Made by a program: the position numbers and the translations under genes. Shown piece by piece: positions 10,063 to 21,700 of a stretch of DNA of 64,000 nt (positions are counted from its first letter, which is position 1; each line of letters starts with the position of its first letter). The notes under the pieces are model-generated. The model worked only from the letters and a program-made list of their open reading frames with translations, did no database searches and was not told the DNA's origin. The stretch is from Psettodes erumei (lineage: Eukaryota; Chordata; Actinopteri; Pleuronectiformes; Psettodidae): positions 248,001-312,000 of the forward strand of contig JAFBJZ010000673.1 in assembly GCA_016785225.1 (NCBI GenBank), in the 5' to 3' direction.

Positions 10063-11609
10063 GAAACACTACTCATGGGTGGGGATGGAGAGTCGCGGGG
10101 GCAGGCTCCAATAAAAAAGGAAAGCCACTGACGGAAAAGCGCTACTGTAGAAGCGTCCCTTGGCCAGCCTTGGGGTGTGATGGAGTACCTTAAATGAATG
10201 CCAAATGTGACATATGCCCCCATCTATTAAACCCAAGCCACGCAAACTCCTAGCTCATCGCAGCCATTTAATTAACAAAGACTACAAGTAGTTTAAAGCT
10301 GTCTCTACGTCACGTTGTATCCCACGAGCATTTCTTTGTTCACGCTGCCTGGGGGAATGAGGTCAAGGGAAGTTCACAGTCAGTATGCAGAATATCAACT
10401 AGTCTTAGAAAACAGGCTTTCTGTCTGACTGTTGTTAATGATCTGTGGGGGTTTTGGCACTCTAACATGTCAATTAGTCCAATTAAATATTAAGCACTTG
10501 TGATCTGCAGTCATGGAGTAACTATGTCAGGCCTGTGCCCAGAGGTTTTTGTGCGCATAAAGCTCAATTTAAAATGATTGAGAAAAATATATTCTCTTTT
10601 TTAACATATCAGGATTAGGAACATGTTTAACTGAAATGAGTCACCAGTGATGCTGTTGAGGCTGATGACACACAAAGCACATTTATAGATGCAAAGCAGA
10701 GAGAGTGAGGGAGAAAAAACCCCACAGAAAGACAGCTGTTTAATTGTGTTTCCTACAGCACTTTTGTAATTATTCTAAATGCTTGTTTTAGCATTGTTGA
10801 TGTCTGCTGTTTTTTTTCTTTTTTTTGCTGCTCCTCTGTTCTTTGGGCAGAGGGTTGGTTTGATGGGATGATGACTCCTCTGGGTCTGTTCTCCACACAA
10901 AGATGTCGTGTCTACTCTTTTTTCATTGCAGAAAAATGGTTAAAGTAGCAGCTGCTGCTTTTGCTTTTGCTCACAGTTTGGTTTAAAAAGACCAATATGT
11001 ATTTTAAGAGACAAAATCTGATATGAAACATTAAAGATGAAGTCTATCCACCTGATTATTTACCTGTACCTGTATACTGTATAGCAAAAAGTGTTTCGAG
11101 ACTCAGCTGAAGAGGACAACTTGGTGTATCGGTGACAGGACAAAAGACTGTGGTTAAGAGACTGCAATGTTCCTCATGTCATGGTTTGTCCCCGAGTGAC
11201 TTTTAGTGACTCTTGTAAGTTTGTAGTTCCGTTTTTACTTTTTAGTCTCTACTGAGAGTGTTTTGTGGTTGTGTCCCTGCCTCCCTTGTGGATTTAAGTC
11301 TAACTAACTCATATTTAAGAAAGTCAGAATTATGAGAAACAAAGTCATAGTTGTGAGATAAGGTCTCAGTTTGCCCTCTTTTCCCAATGCAATGCGCTTT
11401 CTTAGTTTGGTGTTCAGTAACATTTTATTTAGTCTTATCACCCAAAGCCTGATAGACGGTATTTCTGCGAACATTAAGACAAAACTGTCACAGCAAATTA
11501 CAGAAAATGTGGCAAAGTCGAGATTCATACGCACACTATATTTAATAGATCCCGCAGCCGACGCAGCGCTTAATAAGAAAAAACCACAGTGGCCGATGGG
11601 AGGGGCGCA

Positions 11610-11740
11610 GAAGTAAATCTGCACCGCCCAGCCAGCTCAAAAAGTTTGGAAAGTCCTGACATCGTTACATCGTCGAGTGCAGCCACATCCTCGCCTGTTG
11701 GATTATCACAGCCTGAAGCCTCCCCGCCTCAAGAAAAAAA
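11610..11740 (+). other. eng: eng 5' UTR exon and promoter area (probable)
   Basis: A CpG-containing segment with a GGGAGGGGCG GC-box-like sequence (about 11596) and a CCGCCC motif precedes a stretch ending in a donor, AAAAAA|GTACGT, at 11740/11741. It would join the acceptor CCACAG at 12850 in the first coding exon. No TATA box is obvious. Both the start and the use of this exon are inferred. Confidence 0.4.
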
Positions 11741-12850
11741 GTACGTTTGTGATTCATAACTTTGTTTTTTATCCGTTTATAGCGCCTCGGGGAAGTGTGC
11801 TCTCCTTTTTCTTACATTTTTTTTTCCTGATAGCCGAGAGGGCAGTAAGTTAGTCGCACTCTTTCCTCAGTCCTCGACCGGTCGGTTTTATGTCTGTTAT
11901 GAATTAATAACTGATGTTAAATCACGGTACAAAGCGCTGAATGCAGTAATAGAGTTGTGAAAACAAGGAGTTATGCCTATGGAGGCTGGTCGTCGTCTTT
12001 GAGGGACCTTAACTGTACATTTCCTTTATTTCGCCGCATGCATTGATTTCCATTAAATCATCAGTGTCTATCAATGCACGCCATTGCTTTTCACCTGTTA
12101 AGCCTATTTAATGTGTTTCTATAGTTTAATATTGTTAGTTAAGGCCATTTTTTCTCTGACACTAAGAAGTCCAAGGGAAACAACTTGACTTATTTTTGTT
12201 TTCCTTTTGGAAGCGTATAAACAGTTTACACAGGCTCTTCCTTTCCCTCCAGCTATATGAATCATATAACAAGAGCAGTCTCCTTTCTTATCTGATCTCG
12301 GCATTGTGATATTATTTAAAGAAAGCTGTGTCGCAGTGCTTCCTGAAACAGTCGGCCCAGAAGTTAAGTGACCACCAGATAACCTCCTGGGTTCAAACCC
12401 TCTCATTGTGCTCAAGGAAGACAGGAGAGACATATATTGTGGGATTTGCCTTGGGAAGAGAGTCCTGTCATCCTACTTGAAGGGATTTACTTTACTGTCA
12501 GGTTGTGTAAATGATCAGACCCTCCACATTATTTTGTTGCATGGAAAAAGCATTTCATCAAATGTCTCATGAGATATTTTGGATTATGACCATATCTGTG
12601 GTTAATCAGAATTAGAGGGTATATTTAGCTTATAACCTCTGAATGTTTTGGATCATAGGAGATGAATTTACATGCAGCACTTGTTTTGACATTGCGCGTG
12701 TGTGAGGGTTACATGCATGAGATCGGCTCGAGTCAGACACAATCAATCATCACACCTCTGCATTGATTCCTTGCTTCTTCTTTCTCTCTTCCTCCCCCTG
12801 ACCTTGCGACCTTTTAAAGACTGGAACTGTCTTCTCTTTCGCTGCCACAG
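11741..12850 (+). other. eng: eng 5' UTR intron (inferred)
   Basis: Non-coding DNA between the inferred 5' exon and the exon carrying the ATG. A tRNA-SINE-like fragment lies inside it. Confidence 0.35.
12326..12430 (+). repeat. Degenerate tRNA-derived SINE fragment
   Basis: Contains a good pol III B-box-like GGGTTCAAACC near 12390-12400 in the context of fish tRNA-type SINE heads. The A-box side is poor, so it would be a fossil. Confidence 0.3.
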
Positions 12851-13024
12851 TCGTTGCTGCTCTGCTGCCAGACAAGGACACTTCAAACAACCTCCCAAGT
12901 ACCTGCGCACTCCAGAGACCCAGACTCAGCTTCTGCCAACGCCTGAAACTTCAACTCGACATGGACATGGAGGGTCACGTGGCGTGGTTTGCCCTGCTTC
13001 TGTGCATCACTGCTGCTGCCTCTG
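12851..13024 (+). CDS. eng: eng first coding exon (5' UTR + signal peptide)
   Basis: The acceptor CCACAG ends at 12850 and about 110 bp of 5' UTR follow. ATG at 12961 encodes MDMEGHVAWFALLLCITAAAS, a typical signal peptide. The donor G|GTAAGC leaves phase 1, as in human exon 1. Coding part is 12961-13024. Confidence 0.85.
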
Positions 13025-16000
13025 GTAAGCTTACCAACAGATATTCATTATTGCCAGATCTTATGTTACTCTTTTTTTTTTTTGGCAAATACATGCATCC
13101 ATTTAAAAGTGTTTAACATTAGACAGGCCTCCAATGAATACTTGTAAGTTCAAAGGCAGATATTAATCCTCTCCTGTGTTCTGATGTCATTTCATTCTCA
13201 AGACATAAAAGAGCTTTTCTTTTTTGTTTTGCTTTTGTTTTTTTCTTGCACGGTAAATCAGGATTTTACAACTGGTCTGTAGAGAGAGTTTATGTGCAAA
13301 ATAAAGTCCCCTCCTCTCCTGGCGCCCTCTAAACAGTCCCTCCAGGGGCTGCTTGTGACTTTCCATATCAAATTCAAACCTGTAATCCCTACAAGGTGGT
13401 GAAAGGATCAAAAATCCTCCCCATCCCCTCAGGCCATAATCCAGTCTCATGCTCTTGCCAGTGCCCTGCGCAGCTGCTTCGGGTGTTTGGGTCTCAGTTC
13501 CCCTGCAGCAGTCTGACATCTGGGGTGGCCACATGGATTTCAGTTAATAAAACAATGCTAAACAGTTTTTTATTTGATTGTTGTCCCCACATTTGTTTCT
13601 CAATGCTATACTTGAAGGTGAAACAAACTCTTCAGTGCCAAATAACCTTTTCCATACTCTGGGTCCATAAAATACACCAGGAAAAAACCCAACTGGCATT
13701 AACAACTTGCTTTTTTAAATAAGGCAAAGTGGCCCTGGCAAGCATACGTAACTGTTAAGATTATGTTCCAGAAAAACAAGCCTTGTTCAATGAATCTGGC
13801 TTCATGGCTGACCCACTGGATGACAAATCACAATATTACCACAAGTGCTAAACTCCCTCTCAGCAGGGGTTGCTGGTGGCAGGGATATAGGAGGTACTTT
13901 TTTTTTGGCCATCTGAGACCTGCAGAGAGTTGACCTCATGTAACTTCCACCGCGGGGGATCGGTCTTGCTGTCTGCTGGTGGAGCCTTAATTGCCTCTGT
14001 GACACATAGTCCTGTACTCATTTTCCTTCTTGAAAGAGGTTCACAGAATCTTCTTTCTCCTCTGTATATATGTTTTTGCATCTGCTCCAGTCGCTTTAGG
14101 AGAAGGCCCAGAGGGAGCTGTGACTCTGTTCTCTGACCCTGTGTACTGAATGTTAAGGCATTAATCAAAACATTGGTGTGAAATGTGTGAGTTTGTTTGT
14201 CCATTAACAGTCAAGTATTGTCAAGCTATATTGTCATTTGTTGTTTTCTCTCATGTTGTCAACCTGCTCCTGGTAGTAGTGCACTGTTTTTGAACACGTG
14301 GAGCAGAAACGTCAGGTGTGAAACATGAAGGCCCGACTGTACGCTCTACATGTATACATTCCCAGACTAAATAAGGCACTGTGGGGTAAATATATATATA
14401 TTTGCACTGTGATTCGAGGTCTGTTTGTTTTTAATAGCATTCACGCCGGCTGTAAGTCACTGTGTGAGCAGACGCAGCGCGAATGTTCCACAAAAGAAGA
14501 AGTAAACACAGAAAAAGTACAAGTAAATCAAAAATAGCCTGCAGCCTGCAACAAATCCCATGACACCCTTGGCCTGTTGCAGGCACGGTATATTGTGTTC
14601 TACTTGAGCTCAGTCTTACTTTAGCTGTATTTAAACTTTTCATATGTTTGATGGGCTGTCAGCTCCTTGATATGAGGGTTATCATATCATCTTGTGATGT
14701 CTGATGCATGGTTAGAATGTACAGCAGCTGTTATGCTCCATGGCTCGTGTTCTGTCATGTATTCATTTACCTTCGGACTGATGCAGTATGACGACTGGCC
14801 AATCAGCAGATGAACTGATATTGTTTGCATTAGTCACGTTACTTGGCAACAGTTAATATAATGTATATGTACATTTGTGGTTAATTCAAAATATTCCCAC
14901 TGGTTTACGGAAGACCTGTTGAGTTGTTCCCCTATTATTATTATCAAAATTTAAAGACTCTGTAGTTGATTGTAAATGCTGGACGGCTCACAGACTTCTT
15001 TGGGTAAATCACCTGTGGTTATCTTGTTAAGCCCACCAGACACCAGTCTTTTCCTGAGCTGGAGGTAGACGCAACCCTTAATCTTACCCTTAAATTGAAA
15101 GAACACATATAAATTCTGTTAAGAGATACTGTTTTTGCTCCCCTTCCGCTCTGGATTATTTATAAAGCTGTACGTCTTTCAAACCTATAAGATCATCCCT
15201 GCTTTCATGTTACCGCTTGATTTCCCCATCTGTTGGGAGCAGTCGTGCCTCTCTTTTTTTTGTTTGGAGCTCCACCCATAATCTCAGGATAAACTTCTGT
15301 CAGGCTCCAATAAAACAGGCAACATCGCACTGGTCTTAGTTTCACTGCGCTGCCTCTCTGTGTGGTTAATTGGGTTAGAAATGTTGCTGTTTGTTTTGAA
15401 GGCCTTGCATGGTCCAGCCTACGGCTTTATCTCTGAGCACCTGTGGTGCCACAATTTGTCTGAATCCCTCTAGTAATTTAACTGGGGGCGTTTGTGCCAA
15501 GATCATACAGAAGCCTTTGCCATGGTGGGATGCGGTCCTTCTTTATGTCAGATCGCCGGAGATTGGAGTCCCTCCTTTATGATAAAACAAGATGATAATC
15601 CAACTGCATTGCCTGTTTTCAGTTTTTGTGTGGACATTACTCTTATGTTATTATGTTATTCCATTGTGCTGATGCAACACTTCCTTGCACTGTGTTGTTT
15701 AACAGCACATGCCCCTTTAAGAGGTCACTGCAGTCATTTCATATTATTTTTCCCTAATTTTTAAAGCTCCAAAAATGCCTAGATTTCCCATAATGCTACT
15801 CTGTAACTTTTTTTACGGAACCTTTTCTGCCGGGTAAACAACCCCATTTTTTTTACAGACTCACACCCTCAGTTTGTTTCAAAGGCTTTCCCTTATAAAT
15901 TTGTAGGTTGGGATGAGCTGGGTGACATCAACTGGGTTATTGTCTCGGTTGTGATATACCCCACAGAGGACACGGGTAAAGAGACACAGAAATTATACAG

Positions 16001-17963
16001 CTGATCTCTTTGTATAAGTTTGTGCAGTGCCCTTTTAAGGTGTTTAAGCATATTTCCTACCTAGCATGACTGACCTTTTAAAAGACTTGGTTCTCTATGA
16101 TTCTCTGACTGTGTCTCCCCAGCTGCTCGTAATGTGGGAGTTAGTCCTTCTATAGAGCCTCATATAGCTTTTTCAAATATTTATTTGCAGACCACTTTAT
16201 AATGGCAAGCACGATAAGCCGACTGCAGCAGTCAGACGCATAAACAATTATCTATGCGTCTGACCAAAGTCTTTGTATTTAGTGATTTTTATCCACTGTG
16301 TGCATGGCATTTCCTGGCAGGGAGTTAGTGTTGAATATGCCCCCTGCTGCAACAACTTTCCCAGTGGGAGACAGGCATCATGATGTTAACAGCCAGACCT
16401 CCTGCTGCACTGCTGCCTACCCTAGAGTCTCCCTGCACGGGCTGAAGGAAAAGTACAAAAGTGATTAGCAAGCCGCAGGAGGAGGAGGAGGAGGAGGAGG
16501 AGGAGGAGGGAGGGCTGTCTGAAAAAATGGATCTCAGAGAGGGAAAGAGAGCGAGACAGACACAGACAAACAGAGATAACAGAATTCATAAAGACTGATT
16601 CATGGAGACAGTGAGGGAGTGGGGGGTCAGATTTTTGTGACTGTGAAAGAGCAGATAAGTGGTTCAGAGGGGAGATGTGGGGAGAGAGAAGTAAATAGGG
16701 GATTAAAGGAAAGAGAGATAGGAAAACGGGACAAGACAGAGATAAAGACAGTTAAACCACAAGTTAGACAAACTGAAAATATAAGACAAAAGAGAAAGTA
16801 ATACAAAAAAGAGAAGAGTTTGGTAGTTGAAAGAAATAGGATGTCGCCTTTGAAAAGAAAAAACAAAAGACATGGAAAGGGATGACAAATGTTTCTCGGA
16901 AGACCCGCTGTAGTAGAACAAGCAACAAAAAGAGAAAAAAAACGTCATGTTAAAAATGGCGTTGAGAGTCATAACAGTCCACTTCCCCTGTTTTACAGTA
17001 GTGAGCCAGCGCTGACTGCAGTCAGACTGGGTGGCAGGGAGACGCGACCACTTGTCGCTGCCTCAGACCGATTTCAATCTCCTTCAGTGTTATGCCCCTC
17101 CCAAATAACAATCCATTTCTGACTGCCTCGCTTTTCCTCTGTTTGAATACAGAAATGCGGTGCGGGGGAGCCTCGCTAACGCCGTGTTCCTCTCCTCTGT
17201 ATTTTCCCACATGGCTTTCACTAGCTTAACACTTGACTGATCATTGAGACGGCGTTCAATGTCGCATATAAATGATGAAATCTGGGGCATCCAAGATGGA
17301 GGTAAAGAGACAACTGAATGGTATGAAATTTAAGTCTGTTTCAGTCTTTAGTGGTCAGTCTAACTCCATTTTAAAATAAAAATAAATCCCAGAATTTATC
17401 AGGATTTTGTTTTGTATAATAAAAAACATTTAAATTAGATAAAAAACCAATTAATCCTGCAGTCACTAGTTTCAGCCTCATTATTGTTTTGGGAAGCACT
17501 CGGGCTAATCTGCAGCGTCCTCAGCAGCTCTTCTTCTGTTATCTACCCCATTTCTTTTACAAATTTCAATTACGGGAAATATATTCTAAAGCTAATGTCT
17601 AATGTTGTTGCCATTTGAAGACCCCGTTCTCTGTACATTGTGTTAAATAAATAACTGTTCTAATGCAGAAAACAAACAAAAATAATGCATATTGGGGTAA
17701 AAATCTGAAAAGGCTCAATAATAACACTGTACAAACTGTATTTGGTCTCTGCCCTTTACCTCTATGTTACATAACTGGGTCCTTGTGTCTTACCCTGAAA
17801 GGCACACCAGCACTGCTGTAATTGTCTTCTTCAAACAACCATCTGGACTCTTAAGTACAGGAAAAGTTTACTGAACTGTTGCTGTTCATCATGCAGATTT
17901 CAGATACTGGCTTTTTTTTTGTCAAATCCCATCTGAAGGTCTGCTCAGTGTCATCACTGTGTG

Positions 17964-18004
<41 letters not shown>

Positions 18005-18721
18005 GAGTTCTTGTGCCCCACAGCCTGAAGCTTTTCATTATGCATTTTTCATGAGAACTAAATGGCTCATTAGTTGTGTGTGAGATAAAAGCCCCGTCAG
18101 CATGGCGACCGCTTGTGCCCATGTCAACATGCCAGCTGTCTGCGCAGATAAGGCTTAGCATTATGTGCTGTTATCTTTATGTCTGGCTGCAAGTGGTCGA
18201 CCCAGGGATCCACACAGACACAAGAAATGTGGCTGCGCATCAATGCAGAATGAAGAAGAAATGCTCTTGATGTCAAGCCGAATCGCCTACCACATAAAGG
18301 TGCTCAAAGTGGAGCGTTAAAGAAACTTTCATGTCTTTGGCAAAGGTAGTCATCATTCACCAAAACGTTATGCACCAGTGGTTTTAATTAACTATAGTCC
18401 CTTAATCATCCTTGACTGAATACTTGGGAAATTCTGACAAAGCATCCAACCGTTTGCAGAATGAATATGTACCCCAAAATAGCATTTTAGAGAATGTCAT
18501 GCAATTTTTTTGGGTACTAAGTACTTGACGCGAGAGCGCACCATCTGTCTGCATGGACTACCTCGGCTTCTGAAGTGGTCAGTGCTGGACAATGCGTGCA
18601 ACTCGGTGCTGTAAAACGCGGAGCCTCTTGATTCAAGCACTGGGTGGGTAGTTTTCCTGTTGATTCAGGTGCCACACCGGTCAGTCTGTATTTGGAGAGC
18701 TGAAATCTCTCTGATGTCTGG

Positions 18722-18780
<59 letters not shown>

Positions 18781-21700
18781 TGTGTATGTTTGTTTTCAGT
18801 TTGTGTGTATGCTTGGAGTGATGAGAATCCTCCCTGGATTTGGACATTGGACTTTTTTTGTCATTCACTCATGTTCCTGTGATATGTCAGAAAGTGGAAT
18901 ATGTGACTCAGAGAAAATGCCTCAGGACATCTGACAGATTATTTTAATCTGCTCATATGCTGTAGCTACAACAAATCCAACAGTCGAACTAGTGATACTT
19001 AATAATCTTTTCATGGATGCCGGAGGGAATAAAGTTGCATTTGTCAAACAACTTTCCCTACTCCACACGACACTTACAGCAGCAGATTTCTGTGGAAATA
19101 AAATCATAATCATGAAGCTGTCCCATATAGTTTTCTCTGAGATGGTTAAAAACATGTCATGAAAGGCTTAGTACGTTGTTCTTGTTTTAACTGTTTCATT
19201 TTGTGTTTCTTGGCTCTTTATCAAAGAAGAAAATTGAGAAAATATGGTTGTGAGTGCTAAAAGAGCTGTCAGTGGATTTGGGAATGACAGCCATTCCTGT
19301 ATTTTTTTTTTGTTTTTTTACCTTTTTTTACCTTACCTTTTTTCACTTGGATCAATTTACCTTAAACTTTTTTCATTTTAAATATGTAAAATAAAAAAAA
19401 TTTAAATCAGAGCCTTCATTACTATGCCACCCTCATATCGGAACACATTAATATTTACTGGCAAAAATCAGTCAAGAAAAACGAGCTAATCTCTGTTGGT
19501 TCTACACGAAGCATATGTTGTGCAAAGCTACATCAATCTTGAATGATTGGGAGCAACCACTGTGCAATGAATCTCCAACGCTTCAGTCTGCTTTGGGTTG
19601 CACAGTTAGAATGAAACTTGCTAAATTAGCCTGTCTATACGCCAATTAACAGTCGGATGATTAATTGTGTTTTGCTAGTGCTCATTCAGTTTTACTGGAG
19701 GAATATCTAACCACATGAGTGAACGGAAAGGAGGAACTACACCCAGTAACTGATGGTGTCCTGAATATAATGGATCACCTTGGGTGTAGGTGCATCAACA
19801 TAAAAATAAGGACATATTTCTTTCTTACGAAGAACTACAATCCATGCAATCCTGTTTATCAGCATCAAAGAATATGGCGCGGCTAATGAGTCGCAGCAGT
19901 CAGGGGCATAAAGTGAGTGAGTGACCAGCGGAGGAAGTGAGCCGCAGACCTTCCATGCGCCACTGTTGGAGTTGTTGTTCCGCCGGCTTCCGACAACGAT
20001 GAGACGACGGACGAATGGCTCCCAGAGGTGTAAACAGAGCGAGTGTGAAGACAGGCTGTCTCCAGACCAGCTATCACATCCTCAGTTCCTCCTCCAATCT
20101 TAATGCCATTAAACTGACAAGGCTAATCAGCAATTTTTTTTGGATAGGATTTCGGGACTTCAGGAGAGGGAGGTGAGATGGTCAGGAAGCTTGTGTGTTG
20201 CATGGAGTGTGTAATGTGTAGTATGCAGGGGTGAGAGGCCAGGGGACAGTGCCGGCCCCTGCAGAGCACTGATAAGAGCTTGTTTACCTTCCTGTGGATG
20301 GTCAGGCCTCAATCTGCAGTTGCGGAAACTCTCGGACAATAGGTGTGTGTGTGTATGCGGAGTCAAGAGAGAGACTTGGGCCAGCCTCGAAGCTCCCCTT
20401 TTCCCTCTCCAACTAACTCTGATAGGGCCGCTGACCCCTCCCTCCCCCTTCCCCATCATGACTCCGTCGCCCGACCCTGGACACAAACAGTTTACTCTTC
20501 CCCGAGGGACAGAGGGAGACAGTTGGGCCTGACACTGTCTGCTGTCAGGGTTTCCCCTCCGAGTCCACCCCCCCACCTCTCTCTTTCTCTTTCTCTCTTT
20601 CTTTGAAATGCAGCCGGCTGCAACTTCTGCAAGTCTTCCTTTTGCATCTAAACTCTAGGCAACTATTCGCAGCTGACACTCTTTTCCACCGTGACTGACA
20701 ATGAGGGAGGGCGAGAGAGACAGGGCATGAAATCAAGCCTGCCTGCTCGCTCGCCTGAGGTGAGTGAAACGGCAGCTAGTTATTGGGCCCCAGGTACTCG
20801 ATCCCTTTAATCTAAATCAACGTTTGGTTAAGGTGCGATAGAAAATTAGAATTCAAGTGCTCGCCGCTGCCTGTCAGCACTCACCACTGCACAGATGCTC
20901 AGAGTTGAGGTGGCAGTGTTACAGACAGGCAGGCAGCTCCTGAGATCTTTAATTTACTGGCAGAAGTGGCCTGCTAACATAAACAGCACTGGCAGTAACA
21001 GCAAACCTCATCCTAAAATTCAAAGTATCAGAGCTTGACAGATCACTGTATTTATAGAAACACCATAAAAACTGACAATATGACGTCAGTAAGGCACAGC
21101 AAAAAAGCATTTGAGAAAACATTTATCTTTATCAAATCAAATTTCCTCATACTATGACTTTTAAATAAAGGTTATTGAAGTAACTTGTTGGAAGGTTTCC
21201 CATCTGCCCTGGTTATTATCCTGATTCCAAAGCTCTGTGAAATTTAAATTTAGTAATAGTAATTGTTTTTATTTCTGCAGACCAATAAGATGCTGACACT
21301 CCTTTTTTGTCCAAAACAAGAAGTTAGAAAATCAGATAAACAGTTAAATGAACTGTGCCTCTGCATTTTACTTCTCCTTTTCTGTGCAGCTATGGACAGT
21401 GTGCTGTACTATTTCCAGGACATACGACACAAGCAAAACATTTGTACTAAAATGCAATTTCATGACAAAAGAGTGATAGTTTGTCAATATTGTACCGAAG
21501 AGGGATGAGAGTAATTGGTTAGAGATGTAGTTTGGAAACTTAACAAAAGTAATTTTGTTTTGCTGCTATGCTTCTGAGTGTGTAAATGGAGTGGAGCAAC
21601 AATTTCATCTGTGCCTTTAATGACGTTCAGTCATTGCTGCACTCCCGGCCACTCTGGGTTTTCTACTCGCAGCTCCCTCACTTTCTCTCCGCTCGCACTG

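Larger units (their letters stand above)
8216..11600. other. ak1-eng intergenic region
   Basis: No gene recognised. Contents seen are a CA microsatellite (8529-8553), a more GC- and CpG-containing stretch near 9.84-10.2 kb with ETS/forkhead-like motifs, and AT-rich filler. Overlapping short ORFs around 8.2-8.8 kb cross the microsatellite and have no family resemblance. Confidence 0.55.

Noticed and set aside
18665..18934. ORFs of about 67 codons on both strands around 18.7 kb
   Set aside because: They translate the TG/CA microsatellite as Cys-Val or Thr-His repeats.
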